Source of the DNA: Macrobrachium rosenbergii | Lineage: Eukaryota; Arthropoda; Malacostraca; Decapoda; Palaemonidae | Reading direction: 5' to 3' | Length of the DNA stretch: 64,000 nucleotides | Assembly: GCF_040412425.1 (NCBI RefSeq) | Contig: NC_089777.1 | Location: 30,021,037 to 30,085,036 of the forward strand | Shown here: piece by piece, positions 47,447-59,142 of the stretch | Layout: every line of letters starts with the position of its first letter | Numbering within the stretch: the first letter of the stretch is position 1 | Translations under genes and position numbers: made by a program | The notes under the pieces: generated by a model | What the model was told of the DNA's origin: nothing | Databases searched by the model: none | What the model saw: only the letters and a program-made list of their open reading frames with translations

Positions 47447-49250
47447 GTGAGTATAGCAAATTCACTTTCTAATTTTCCAACATGCATCTAAAGACTGAAT
47501 TTCAAAACGCGAAACCTGCCTTAGGAATAGACTCACGACTTTGCGCTGCTGGGTTGGACCACTCCATGTGGTTGATTGAGTCTTCCAGAGTTTTAAATTC
47601 AGCCTTTAGACTTGTGGCACAACGCCCACTGACTTAACAAACTCCGAGGCACTCCCTTAAAAGCACCCGCCCATCCGTTACCTCACTCTCACCCTGGGCA
47701 TGTATTTTTTTTTATTTCAGTAGTCACACGCCTACACGTGTCACACACACACAATGTGCACACCTGTCAGTCTTCCCTTGGCCCTCATCCCTTACAAGGA
47801 ACACACATGCAGCATGTAGCACCCTTTAATCAATAGAAGACAAATTTTGATGTACAGTTATTTGGTGTTCAGGTTTTTTTAGTTGTGCACTGTTTTGGGG
47901 GACTTAGCAGCCTTTTGATGGGGTTTGCATCCAGTTCTGGGTGTATGTTTTGTATGTGTCTTACCTTGTTCAGTAGTCTGGATTAATGTCCCTCGTAGTG
48001 TAATTCAGTGGTCATAACTGGTATGAATATGGGTTGCCCTTAAAATATTAAGTGTATATATAAAGTTACTGTTGCACGGTCCTTCAGAAACTGCAGAAGT
48101 TTATTTTTAACACGGGTTGCTCGTGCTGGTTAGATCATAATGACCCCCCAACGGATGAGAGACCATGCTTTTGCAGCATTGGCTTGGGTTCTAATATAAT
48201 TGATGGGAAGCGTGACTCATTGTGCTGTGTGTGACCACAGATTTTGGGGTTAGGGAAATACACTTCTTTTCTTTGGAAGCCTGTGGTGTGATCAGGGTGA
48301 TTCTTGTGGATAAAACTACTCAATAGCTTTCACTTGGGTGTCATAGATAACCCTTGCAGGTGGGAAAAATTGATTAAAAGGAGGGAAATATTGGTTAGAG
48401 ATCCCTCTCCCCCCTAATTTTCATAAAGTAACTGAGCACAATTTGAAGGATCTGACAAAGTAATGTTTTTACGACATAATTTATAGAAGCATATTAAATA
48501 TGAGTTTAACTCGAATTACTCGGAATTCGATAATCTGTTAAGTCCAATTTTATTCAGTAATCATAGTGAGTCTTGTCAGATTTAATTCACTTTTGTAGTC
48601 TTTTCGCCATTCTGTTAAATTTTATCACAGCATTCAGGTTTTCTATTGAATTTGACGAAAATCTTTTTCAAGATAGGGAATATATTCAAAGGATGTGCTT
48701 TGGGTGGTGAGACCTCTTCTAATTTATACTCACTTGGTTGCTTACATTAGTGCCATTCGTTTTCGACCCTTTCAAAGAATTATACTAGAAATAATACACA
48801 TTTAGATTGAGAACGACTTGAAGCCCAAGTTGGGCAACAACTGACAGGAAAGTGAGTTTTCCATTGATCACTGATTGTATAGATTTGATCCCCAAGTGTT
48901 TCCCTCAGGTTAAAGAGAGAGATTAGTGCCTTAGTGTCGATTAGAATACAGCAGAATGAACGGAATGACTCGCAGGTAATCACATCCCCTTTTGCCTTTC
49001 ATTAGGTGTGGTGGCAGGATAGCTTTTGAGGTGTTTCGTAACCTTTCAGAGCTGATGAATGCTGAGGGTTTATTGTTGCCTTCGTCCTGCTTTATTACTA
49101 TAGGAAACGTCAATTGTTCCTCCTTATTTCTCTCTTTCTCTTCCTCTCTCTCTCCCTCTCCCTCTCCTCTCCCTCTCACTTCCTCGACCCTGATCCGAAA
49201 ACTGTGTCCTTGGCTGCTCCTCTACGCTCCTCCCCTGAATTCACCCCCAG
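47447..49250 (+). other. Klp10A: Intron between kinesin exons b and c
   Basis: 1.8 kb, gtgagt to cccccag. I see no repeat family and no credible extra exon. The last 120 nt are strongly pyrimidine-rich (ctctccctctcc runs), which serves as an extended polypyrimidine tract for exon c. Confidence 0.7.
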
Positions 49251-49493
49251 CAGGACGACGAAGACGAAGAATCCAGTTTGTCCGAAGAAGCTGACCTGAG
49301 CGACTACGTGTCCGGTCTGAACGTGGGCCGGAACACCCGAGGCTCTGGCCGTTTCCTGCGATCTTCCCAGACTTCGAGCAATGTACCAGCTGGATACCAC
49401 CCGCAGAGACCCCCATCCGCCCACACCTCACACCTCCCGCGCCCACCGGGTCACCAAGTAGCCCGGTCTCAGTCAGCCTCCAGACTTACCATG
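49251..49493 (+). CDS. Klp10A: Kinesin-13 exon c: acidic then Ser/Pro/Arg-rich linker
   Basis: The exon starts after cacccccag and ends at ATG before gtacgg; 243 nt, phase 0-0, 81 codons without a stop. Because the acceptor reads cccag-CAG-GAC, a NAGNAG alternative (start at 49,254) would drop one Gln. The peptide opens with an acidic stretch (QDDEDEESSLSEEADLSDY), then becomes Gly/Arg/Ser-rich and ends Pro/His/Arg-rich (RPPSAHTSHLPRPPGH, ARSQSASRLTM). It is low-complexity linker between the N-terminal domain and neck; this part is poorly conserved in the family, so the call rests on splice sites, frame and GC-rich codon use. The donor gtacgg is weaker than its neighbours. Confidence 0.75.
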
Positions 49494-49586
49494 GTACGGC
49501 ACGCCCCCTCCCCGCCCTCCGTCCCTCTTTCCCACCTCCCCATATTTTTGGCATTAAGCCCCAGGAGCACTCGGCCTGCTGCTACT

Positions 49587-49621
49587 GACGCTGCTGCTGC
49601 TGCTGCTGCTGCTGTTGCTGC
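49587..49621. repeat. (GCT)n trinucleotide run
   Basis: About eleven GCT/GTT units in an intron. It reads as poly-Ala in a frame continuing past exon c, but the donor at 49,494 excludes it in the main model. Confidence 0.85.
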
Positions 49622-50892
49622 TGTTCTTGAACGCCATCTCCACTGCCCGCGGCTCCCATTTTAATGATTGCCTTTTATTTTAGGTGTTTGCCAGATAATG
49701 GTTCCCCTTACCCCGTTCTCCTAACCATTTCTCCCCTCTCCTGCTCTAGTGCTACCCCCAGTTAACACTTCTTCATCTGTTGATCTTGTGTTCCCTGACT
49801 TCATGGCGCAATTGGATGGTAGGAGCATCTATTTCTTGGCATTGTCATTTTTTTCCTCACTTAAAAATAATTGGAATCTAAAACTTTTATCAGTAACGAG
49901 TGACTTTCAAAAGATGCAAAATGTTGCTGCATTCTTCTGCCAAGGTTTGGGACTTGGTAGGTGCCCTGTGGGAATGACGCACGGCAGACCCGCGCGCTAC
50001 ATTCCTGCGGGATATCACGACCCTAACTGGAGAGTGAAGGCAAACCTCTACAACAGTTCAAGTGATAGAAAAATGATTGGTCTAACTTAACCGTCTAAGA
50101 GTGTGAAGAGTGACAACAGCGCGTCTGCTGGGAAACACTTCCGTGAGGACTCCTGAGTAGTCACTGAGTAGTTCATGCATGCCGTTGGGGAAAGGCGGTC
50201 TCAGTAACTGGAGAACTAACGGACGTATTTCCCAGTACGCGCGCTCGTTAATCATCACAACTGGCAACACTTTACAGGTCATTTGATCCAAAATCAGTCG
50301 GGGGCAGCGCCCTTTTGCTTGCAGATGATCCCATTTGCACTCCCTCAGCACGCCCACGCACCAGCCAAGCAGGAACTCTTTATGTATGCTTTTCTTTCCC
50401 TACAGTGAATCTTCTTAAGTTCCCCTTTCGGCTTTTCGATGAGGATGATTAAACATTTGCTTTTTATAAACGTGTAACTAATTTTCCCAGGCATGTGCAT
50501 GTGTAGTTAGTGTAATGCTGTGAAAATAATAATAGTGACGTGTGCATGTTGACTCCGTAGTTTTGATTCAATTGACTGAAATAAAAGAAAACATTGTAAA
50601 TATGACACGGCTCGGTATTTTCGACGGGTCAAAACCAGTGTGTGCATACCTTTTACATTTACGAGTGATCCAGGTTAAGGGTAGGTTTGAATACGTACAT
50701 AAATCTCAAGACTAACCAATTGTGCCTTCCCAGTACATCGACCTCTCACAGGACCTTACTTTCTTTTTCACTTTTGACCTTGAAAGAGAAGATTCATTTA
50801 GTGATGTCATTTGTCAATTTTTTTTTATCCGTAAGTTTCATCGTCAAGACCAGAGCGGTTGAACAGTGAAGAATAGGATCAGACTTTATACG

Positions 50893-50896
<4 letters not shown>

Positions 50897-50967
<71 letters not shown>
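50897..50967. repeat. (CT)n microsatellite
   Basis: About 35 units, pyrimidine strand on +. Confidence 0.96.
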
Positions 50968-50970
<3 letters not shown>

Positions 50971-51412
50971 TAGGCTGACCGAGACTTAACTCCAAGCAAA
51001 ATGCTTCAAAGCTCTGATGTGTGTTAGCGATACGAGAGACAGGTCGAGACAAACTTTAGTTGACGTCAGTATCATGACGGAATTAAATAATGTAATAATG
51101 TGCATGACGTGAGACTTGGAGCTGATAATAGGAATGTCTTATTGTCTTCATTTTATTCTTTGATTTCGCTTAACAATCTAGTTCTTTCAGTTTTACCATA
51201 ATATTTCGGTTTTCATCTTTAATGCTAAAAAAAATATATATTAATTTCCTGATTTCAGATAGCTTACATGTAAATATAATTTGAAAGAAAAAATATATAT
51301 ATATTCATTTAATGATCTTTCCTTTTGCTGTTTCTGTACTGCTGTTTCTTTATGTAAAATTGTACATTTTCCTTCTTCCTGTAATCTATGTACCTGTGTT
51401 TTTGTTTTATAG

Positions 51413-51454
51413 AATTCGTCACAGAAGAAACGAGGCAAAAATGTTGTAAACACA
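51413..51454 (+). CDS. Klp10A: Kinesin-13 exon d: 14-codon basic microexon
   Basis: A 42-nt exon sits between a strong T-rich acceptor (gtttttgttttatag) and a consensus donor (gtaagt), phase 0-0. It encodes NSSQKKRGKNVVNT, a basic patch in the linker that could bind tubulin tails or act as a nuclear-localisation-like signal (inference). It is symmetric, so inclusion or skipping keeps the frame. There is no homology that I can name; support is splice-site quality, the matched phase and position between exons c and e. Confidence 0.6.
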
Positions 51455-51869
51455 GTAAGTCCGACGTCGTGAAGTGAACCCATGATAATCATGCTTTCCA
51501 ACCTTGTTTACATTTAGTTGATTTCGCCTAATTCAGGTATTTGGGGGATCTCCGTTCAGAGGAGAATGTGGTAAAACTAGTCGCTTGAGACTTCCGCTTC
51601 ACCTAATTCTTCTTATGACAGTACTTAACCGATCTCAGCAGCGTGGCTTTTGCTCGAGAGTTGTGTGTTGTTTGGAGGAAAGAGAGAGGAGGCGTCTCGT
51701 CTCCTGGCCGTCCTCGAAGTGGGCAGGTATTGTGTGCTTTGGCCGGGGTCGGATAATGTCTCGCCTTGCATCTGCTTCGTTAACGTTTGTTCCGCTGCCT
51801 GGATTTTTTTTTTTTCTTGCACTTGCCGAAATGTTGCACAGTTCGTGCGGTTATCACTGTTCAGGTGTT

Positions 51870-51872
<3 letters not shown>

Positions 51873-51934
<62 letters not shown>

Positions 51935-51975
51935 GCCTTGATATACGGAAGTGGTTTAATATTAAGTTTTATTTG

Positions 51976-52031
<56 letters not shown>

Positions 52032-52073
52032 GCCGTGATATACGGAAGTGGTTTAATATTAAGTTTTATTTGA

Positions 52074-52140
<67 letters not shown>

Positions 52141-52198
52141 ATACGAAAGTGATGTTTAATATTAGGATTGATGTTTAATATTAGGATTTTTTTTAGAA

Positions 52199-52260
<62 letters not shown>

Positions 52261-52512
52261 CGAAAGTGATGTTTGATATTAGGATTTTTTAAGAATACTT
52301 TCTCTCTCCCTCTGTTATACGAAAGTGATGTTTGATATTAGGATTTTTTTAGAATACTTTCTCTCTCCCTCTTTTATACGAAAGTGATGTTTGATGTTAG
52401 GATTTTTTTAGAATACTTTGTCTCCCTCTTTTATACGAAAGTGATGTTTGATGTTAGGATTTTTTTTAGAATACTTTCTCTCTCCCTCTGTTATACGAAA
52501 GTGATGTTTTTA

Positions 52513-52600
<88 letters not shown>

Positions 52601-52660
52601 CAGTGATATACGAAAGAGTTGTTTAATATTAAGATTTGTGTGGAATAATTTTGGGTGCAA
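51873..52660. repeat. Tandem repeat with five embedded (CT)n arrays
   Basis: CT arrays at 51,873-51,932, 51,979-52,029, 52,077-52,137, 52,202-52,258 and 52,518-52,597 are separated by variants of gatatacggaagtggtttaa / tattaagttttatttgaa. Between 52,138 and 52,510 the same spacer (ttatacgaaagtgatgtttg) recurs with only short ctctctccctct cores, so array length varies greatly between units. Confidence 0.93.
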
Positions 52661-53072
52661 CACAAACCCAACTTGAAAAGGTGTTTTGAAGACTTCGCAG
52701 TATATTTTCTTCGTTCAGTTGGAAAGTCGCTAAGAAGAAAAGTATTGTATTGGCGTTTGGTCCCTATGAAAGCAGCGGATACTTTTTACATTCTAAGGCG
52801 GCTGAGAAGTCGAGTTGGAACGCCACCGTCCTTTAGGATTGAAATATTCAAGAACATATTCTTCTCGATCTCTCGAGAGGTTGAAACTAATCGCTTTGGT
52901 ATCTCATTGACTTAGGATTGTTGTTTACAGGGGATTTTCCCGTAGCGTTAATTACTGAGTAATTGTGTTTCAGTTTTTGTAATATATTTTTCGTAGTTTG
53001 CTGTAATTCGATAATGGGACGGTCAGTTCATCTTGTGTATTTTGTAAATTGTATGTGCATGTTTGTGTATGT

Positions 53073-53085
53073 GTATATATATATA

Positions 53086-53162
<77 letters not shown>
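53073..53162. repeat. (TA)n microsatellite
   Basis: About 44 TA units. Confidence 0.95.
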
Positions 53163-53165
<3 letters not shown>

Positions 53166-53762
53166 GCTGATATGTATTCAAGTTTTGAAAATGTCTCGTC
53201 CCAGAGTCAATTCATTCACAAGCTGCAGTACTGTGGTCACGTTCTTGTCAGGTCACCTTTAATTTCCCGATGAGTTTTGGTTGATAATAGAAGAGAACTG
53301 ATAGCGCAGAGGGGAAACTGATTTGTATGCCATTCATGTTTGAGACTGAATAAGACGTCCTTTATACATTCAGACAATATAGGAGGAGGAAGGTTGTCGC
53401 CACTTCCAAGTTCGGAAATCTTCGTAAAATTTCAGATGGCGACGTCTATACCCTTTGGTCGTGTTTCGATAAATCTGCTGAATAATATTATTTGTGTTTT
53501 AGAACTGGACACGGTGAACGCTTTATTGAATTATAGGGTAAACAGTAAAATCTCGAGTTGTACGACATAACGATTATATAGTTGCGGTGAAGCTTTAGAT
53601 GCATATGCATCATATTTACTGGGAATACCCCTGGTGGACGTGGTTTGAAGTTGGACGTGGTAGGCTGAGGCAACTTAAAATATATAAGGAGCCAGGGACT
53701 TCGTTCCTCGATAAGCCTGCATGTGGGAGACCTCTCTTGACCTAAGAGAAAGAAAGGAAGTG

Positions 53763-53791
53763 GGTGTGTGTGTGTGTGTGTGTGTGTGTGT
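53763..53791. repeat. (GT)n microsatellite
   Basis: 14 units. Confidence 0.93.
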
Positions 53792-54016
53792 TGTTTCTGG
53801 TCAAGATGGAAGAAGACGGGGGTTGAAGTTGTAAGTGGTTACGGATTTAAATTTGACCCGTTGTTTCCTCACATCCCAGTGTACGTAGGTTGTTGCACTT
53901 CCCCAGTTCTCTTTAAACGGGAATTTGCTTTAATTTTAGTGTGGTCTCTTTATAAAATTTGTTTCTTTTTAATACACACGAAATCCCTTTCCCTTTTTCA
54001 TCATGCATACCCTCAG

Positions 54017-54073
54017 GATGATGAGAATGATGACGATGATGATGATGAAGGTGGTGAGGATGATGATGAAGCT
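54017..54073 (+). CDS. Klp10A: Kinesin-13 exon e: acidic 19-codon cassette
   Basis: A 57-nt exon between cataccctcag and gtaagt, phase 0-0. It encodes DDENDDDDDDEGGEDDDEA, in which 15 of 19 residues are Asp or Glu. The repetitive GAT/GAC codons look like a trinucleotide expansion within coding sequence. In the linker it follows the basic exon d and would sharply change local charge if skipped. The (GAT)n composition could also arise by chance next to a splice-like motif, so confidence is moderate. Confidence 0.6.
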
Positions 54074-56522
54074 GTAAGTAACCTTGCTACGCCCGCTGGA
54101 GATGATGATCTCTTTAATAATTAATTGTCTGTCCGTATCATTTTATGTCTTAAGATCCTTAGTTGTGTTTCCTGCGACCCTCAACCCTGGTCCTTCCACC
54201 TGATATATGCATTGCCCTCCTTGTCCTCTCTCTCCTTTTTTTTTTTTTTTTTCTGTGGCCACGTTAGTATTTTTGTCGTCTTTGAGTTGGCCATTGCACT
54301 TCTCAAAAGATTTGATTTACCTCCTTTTGCATATGCAAGACATTTAGACATTTTTACCCCACTTGTATTTGTTGCGACTTGTTGCTTTTTGTTGCATCGA
54401 TGCAGTGTCCGTGTATGTCCAATGGTTATGTGGTATCCAGTGTCTTGTTTTCAACCCGTTTAGTGTTTGTAGGACGCCACCCATGTCTGTTTCCACGAAG
54501 ACTCCGAGGTTTAGAGGTATCCCCTGGTATCTTTAGACCCTGGGTCGTTCCATGTATCCCCCCCCCCCAATCATAGCCTGTTGCCTGTCGCCTTGCTGCT
54601 GGCACGGTAAGGATCGTGATTGTATCCTGTTAGGATCGTGATTGTATCCTGTTTTCATTTGTCGCAGCTCTTAGCAGCATGGCCATTTCGGTAGATGGTT
54701 TAGACGCATTTTTACTGGTTATATGAACCTGCATTTTTTCCCTCATTAGCCATAGCATGTGTTGGCATACATGCCGAACGCATGTCAGCAATGTCACAGT
54801 TAATTTTATTTATCTTTGTGGGTATGTTATGCAATGAACAAGTGTAGGTAGAATCTTCAGTAAATTTAGCATCAGCCGATGATTCAGTACTGTGCACATT
54901 ATATACGTAATATATTTTAGATTAATCCACGAACACCCGGCTCGTGTCTGTATATATATTTACAAGTACTAAAAAATTCACAGAAATATGCACGTGATTT
55001 GTGATTAGCGGAAGCCACGGGTATAGCTTCAAAAGACTCGACAGAGTGCCAAGTACTTTCGTGTAATTGACACACCTTCGGGGCACATATGCGTGCGCGC
55101 TCACATGTGCACTTGCGCGCGCATATAATGTTGTGTTTTGTGTAGGAATTACTAAATTTCTGTTATTGCCAGTATTTGTTCGCTGTAGTTTGTTAATTAA
55201 AAAGTCCAAGGCATGTTAAATTCATTAATGTACGAGGAAGGAAAAGCGTCATTTTTTTCTGGATAAAAGATAAATGAACCGAGTTGCTTCATGTTTTATA
55301 AAGCACTGATGAATGTATTCGGTCAGAGCGGAGGAAGTTCACCCTTTCATTAGGCGTCACCTTGAGGCGGGCCTGTCATTCTGTCTGCTGCAGGCAGTAG
55401 GTGTCTTGATCAATGCGCAAACGTGAGCAGCAGTTCCGAGAACCGAGTCTTGGCTTATATTGCATTAACTAGGTTTATGGGATAAATCACTACAGTACTT
55501 CCGGATAGAACAGCATTTTGTAGAGGTTGCAGTTTTCCCCCGAGAGGTCGTCACGGCATGTTTGTCACCCATGAGAGAGCAGTGGAACTTGCACCTTGGG
55601 TACTTCCCTTCCCCCCGCCTTCCTAATCTGCCCTTCCATCCTCCCCCCTCCCCTTCCCCACCCTCTTTCGACTTTGGGTCACACGACATAAGAAAGGGGA
55701 ACATCGATCTCGCTGCTAAACTTCCGATCTACCGCCGTCCTGCATGTCATGAGGAAGGTAGTGTGTTTTAGGAGCTGACTCGTGCACGAGTATATGGACG
55801 ACCCTTCTGCCCATTTCTCCGTTTAACATTAACTAGGATTTCCCTTCCAGTAGCGCCGACGCCTTTAGCCGTATCCGTGATGCGGCTGGAGCAGGAAAAG
55901 GTATCGTGAATGCGTGGACTGTCTTGAAATCTTGCTATTACCACCGATTGCCTATTCGTTTCGCAGTCCTGGCATACGGGGTGAGTTAGCATTTAGAGGG
56001 AACTTGGCAGGAAAAGGATGTCACGGTTTGCGTTTCTTACTATCGACGAATTTTCGTGTCGTAACCTAAGATTTCTTCCAGGATGTTAATTAATGGCTGC
56101 CTTTCAAGTTAAACTACGTTGATTCTTGGATTTGAACCAGATCACAAAAAGCTTGAGCATGTTTGGATTTGTCATTGGTAATGTTTTCAATTTTTCTTTC
56201 AATCAAAATAGATATTTTACTTTTCAAAATTGCAAGCGTTTTTTATAGCTTCCATGGATCTTGATTAGAATTTTTCCATGGCTGGAAGATTTCAGCATTG
56301 CATTAAAACAAGTTTACTGTTTAACCATTCTCAGTGCATTAAGGCTTCAAATTGCATCTCCCATAATTTTGCCGTTGCTGATGATTGATCATTGGTGTGG
56401 GCTTTTGTCCGTCCAAGTGCAACTGTGAATAATTTAGCCCGTAAGGAAACTTGCAAAAATCGTCGCCGTATTTTGATGATTGTGTAACTGTTTCCATGAT
56501 GGTGAATGAGTACAAAGACCTT

Positions 56523-56559
<37 letters not shown>

Positions 56560-57250
56560 CAAATATGCGTATTTCATCTCATCCCAAACCTTGTCACACA
56601 AGATTTCGTGGTATGAGTATTTAACTTGCTGATAGGGTAAATGAAAAAATATATATGTTTACGCATTTACAGTTATCGCACTGTTGAAATAATTGTTGCT
56701 ATTTGATAAGTTGGTGTTATTTAACATTACTTAATGTAATTTTCGTGCCCATGTAATATCGGATATAAGGTAAATGCGTATAATGTGATTTGAGCTTAAA
56801 TAAGTATATTTTAATCGAAATAACCCAAGAACTATGATTGGTAAACCATTTTAAACACAAGTTACTTGTAAATGAATGAGCTGTGTGGATTTAAAATTAT
56901 TTAGTAATAGAACACTATAATTCATAACTTGAAGACAAAACATGTTTAAAAATGGTGGAAGTGTTGGAAGGTTTAAACAGACCATTTAATAATGCAATAT
57001 TAGGGTTAACGCCAGAATGTGTCTATACAATAATTAACGTTTGGATAAAACTGTGGTAACCATGTCCGTAGTAAAATCTGTTCAGAAATGGATACAGATG
57101 GATGTTGTATGTAATACAAAATGATGAAAAATTATTTTTAGTTGTAATTTTAACATATTCACATTTTGTGTAAACAGCTTTCAAAAGCAGTTGGTTGATT
57201 TCCACAAAACAAGGTGAATGTCATCGTGAGAATGTTGCTTGTGTTTGCAG
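54074..57250 (+). other. Klp10A: Intron between kinesin exons e and f
   Basis: 3.2 kb. It contains a T run near 54,236, a two-copy tandem of ~22 bp near 54,607-54,650 (ggatcgtgattgtatcctgt), and a (GT)n array at 56,525. Otherwise I see nothing assignable. Confidence 0.6.
56525..56558. repeat. (GT)n microsatellite
   Basis: About 17 units. Confidence 0.93.
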
Positions 57251-57313
57251 GTTCATTTTGGGTCTCGATTGACCACTTCCGCTGGTAGCTTTTATGAAAG
57301 ACTTGGTTTTAGG
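57251..57313 (+). CDS. Klp10A: Kinesin-13 exon f: 21-codon linker exon
   Basis: A 63-nt open segment between gtgtttgcag and gtaagg, phase 0-0. It encodes VHFGSRLTTSAGSFYERLGFR. I recognise no motif or homologue. Support is the strong splice sites, the absence of stops, the length divisible by three, and the phase fit between exons e and g. It may be a lineage-specific or alternatively used exon. Confidence 0.5.
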
Positions 57314-58296
57314 GTAAGGTGGAATTTGTAGCCTCCTAAAATGTTAGGCTGTGCTTTGTAGTAAAGAATAATTGTGTAAATTTTTGAAGTAGTGAAAGAG
57401 CTTAAAAGATTTTTATACTTTTGTAGAGGTGCTATGTTTTATGCCTGAATTATTCAAGCATCTTGAATGTGTTGAAGTTTTTGTTGGTAAGATGGTGCTG
57501 TAAGTTCCAGATCAGTTTTTTCATTTGTTAATGGTAGGCAGTATTAAGGTTGCTAGTTTCATTCTCTGTAATGGAGATGATTTTTTTAAATGAGAAAGTT
57601 TTCCCTAAATATCTTAGAGTTTATAGTGTGTTGAAGCCAGTGTAATCATACGTTCAGATTATAATTGTGGATATGCAGCTACTATAGAGTATTAACCTTG
57701 CAAATATATCGCAGACTTTACCAAAGGTTTCGTTATGTTGAACAGCTTTTCTGTACTTGTATTGTTCAAGTTACACTTGACTTTAATGTTGACAGCAGTA
57801 AGAACAAGTTTAACCAACAAACTGCTATGAAACTGTTTGAATCATTTTGTAACAGCTTTCTAACTCTGGTAGTATGGACTGTAATTGTAGTGAACCGTAT
57901 TTATTGTTAAGCACTAATATAAGATAAAAATGCAGTTGGCTTGTATGAAATAAAAAAAAAATGCTCTTGTGCTTGCTTTTTCATAAATATTTTAAGGTAT
58001 TGTACCATAATTGTTGCAGAAATAAGCATCTGTTCCATTATCTTGCCATCATGGTGATAAACAGTACTCCAAGTAAATTTTTATGATGAAATCTGTCATT
58101 CCACATGACACAAAATGCATGTTTTAGTAAGTTACTGCTCCATATCATTAAAAGGTACAGTGCCAATGCTGGAAAGTGGTAATACTTTCTTGTTTCATTT
58201 GAGTTTTCCCCTCCCCTCGAGCAGGATGAGATATGCCCTATCATTTGAAATGCAACAAATTATTTTTGCCTTAACGATGCCATCTTTGATCTACAG

Positions 58297-58354
58297 TACT
58301 CCCGGCAATCACAGCTCAATCAGCCGTCGGCAGTTCCTGTACCTAGAAATAAAG
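58297..58354 (+). CDS. Klp10A: Kinesin-13 exon g: Ser/Gln/Pro linker
   Basis: 58 nt between tttgatctacag and gtaagg, entry phase 0, exit phase 1. It encodes YSRQSQLNQPSAVPVPRNK plus the first base of an Asp codon finished by the next exon. Fly Klp10A also has a Gln/Ser/Pro-rich low-complexity linker here, so the composition fits. The phase switch from 0 to 1 is matched exactly by exon h. Confidence 0.75.
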
Positions 58355-58500
58355 GTAAGGTTTGTTTTTATAGTTTGGCATCGTGCATAACTACTGTATG
58401 TTAGTATATAAAACTTTGCACTTATCCAGTTAATTATTTCCTGTCAGTTTATGTATAATAAATGTGAAATGGAGAGAGACTCATGTCCTGTTGCTTTTAG

Positions 58501-58656
58501 ATTCCAATCGTCCACGCCCTAGTTACGTAGTGAAACCACCTCAGAATGGAGAAATACGAACGAATTCCTTGCAGAACAAGATTGGTCAAACACCTGCTAG
58601 ATCAACTGAAAATATATCAACATCAACAGTTAGTAAAGCAGCATCAGTACCAGCAT
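58501..58656 (+). CDS. Klp10A: Kinesin-13 exon h: Ser/Thr-rich linker before the neck
   Basis: 156 nt between gttgcttttag and gtaagt, phase 1-1. It encodes DSNRPRPSYVVKPPQNGEI, then RTNSLQNKIGQTPARSTENI, then Ser/Thr/Ala-rich sequence ending KAASVPA and the first base of a Ser codon. This is disordered linker rich in potential phosphorylation sites; kinesin-13 linkers and necks are known Aurora and polo kinase targets, but no specific site is claimed. Its exit phase fits the neck exon directly, or a possible 33-nt microexon in between. Confidence 0.85.
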
Positions 58657-59109
58657 GTAAGTTGTATTTTTTATATAAATGTCCCAAAAGTTCACAACCT
58701 TTAGGTCTTGAGTAGTAGGGGGTATTTATAAGACTTATTTTTCTATTCACTGTTTAAGCTGTAAATCCTTGATAAATCCTGCTCTTTGGAGAGGGAGTGT
58801 AGTTATGGTCATTACCCAAATGGAGATTATTTTTGCCCATTTTTCAACATAAAGAATGTCAGGGAGCAAGAATTGTAGCACCTGTTTTTTTATAAATATC
58901 GTGGCATGGGTTAACAGTACTGGTACACCAAAAGTCGCATTAAATAGTAATGTGATGATAATGGTAGTATTGGTTGTCTGAAATCATCAAAGAGGGGAGA
59001 TGAAAGCTTTATCATTCTTTACTATAAAGGTACCCATGCTGTAAAGGAAAATGTTTTTATTGTATTGTAGACAAATGTATTTCATAGAAAGTTGTAATTC
59101 TTACTGTAG

Positions 59110-59142
59110 GGCGAGGAATTGCTGTTGCTGTAGGCACTATTG
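59110..59142 (+). CDS. Possible 33-nt cassette microexon, not included in the main model
   Basis: A 33-nt segment lies between an attcttactgtag acceptor and a consensus gtaagt donor, in the intron between exons h and i. Read in the phase set by exon h it is open and exits in the same phase 1, adding WRGIAVAVGTI and turning the junction Ser into Ala. A phase-neutral, stop-free fit with both splice signals is suggestive, but short segments do this by chance and the hydrophobic peptide is unlike the rest of the linker. Confidence 0.25.

Larger units (their letters stand above)
49494..51412 (+). other. Klp10A: Intron between kinesin exons c and d
   Basis: 1.9 kb with a (GCT)n run near 49,587-49,621, a GC-richer unassigned stretch at 49,930-50,370 and a long (CT)n array at 50,897-50,967. 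A splice-like segment at 49,755-49,821 does not fit the reading phase (see rejected items). Confidence 0.6.
51455..54016 (+). other. Klp10A: Intron between kinesin exons d and e
   Basis: 2.6 kb dominated by five long CT arrays embedded in a ~60-110-bp tandem unit, followed by (TA)n and (GT)n arrays. No exon is evident. Confidence 0.6.

Noticed and set aside
49494..49664. Extension of exon c into a poly-Ala stretch
   Set aside because: The frame stays open, but a donor at 49,494 exists and the extension has no donor at its end before a stop.
49755..49821. Possible extra kinesin exon (LPPVNTSSSVDLVFPDFMAQLD)
   Set aside because: It has an acceptor (tgctctag) and donor (gtagga), and a protein-like peptide. 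However, that reading needs phase 1 entry and exit while its neighbours are phase 0; the phase 0 reading gives an implausible peptide (CYPQLTLLHLLILC).
50082..50357. Minus-strand 91-codon frame
   Set aside because: Lies within a kinesin intron, no recognisable motif, GC-rich patch.
54465..54500. Possible 36-nt exon (DATHVCFHEDSE)
   Set aside because: Acceptor is plausible but the donor gtttag is poor and the next usable donor brings in a stop.
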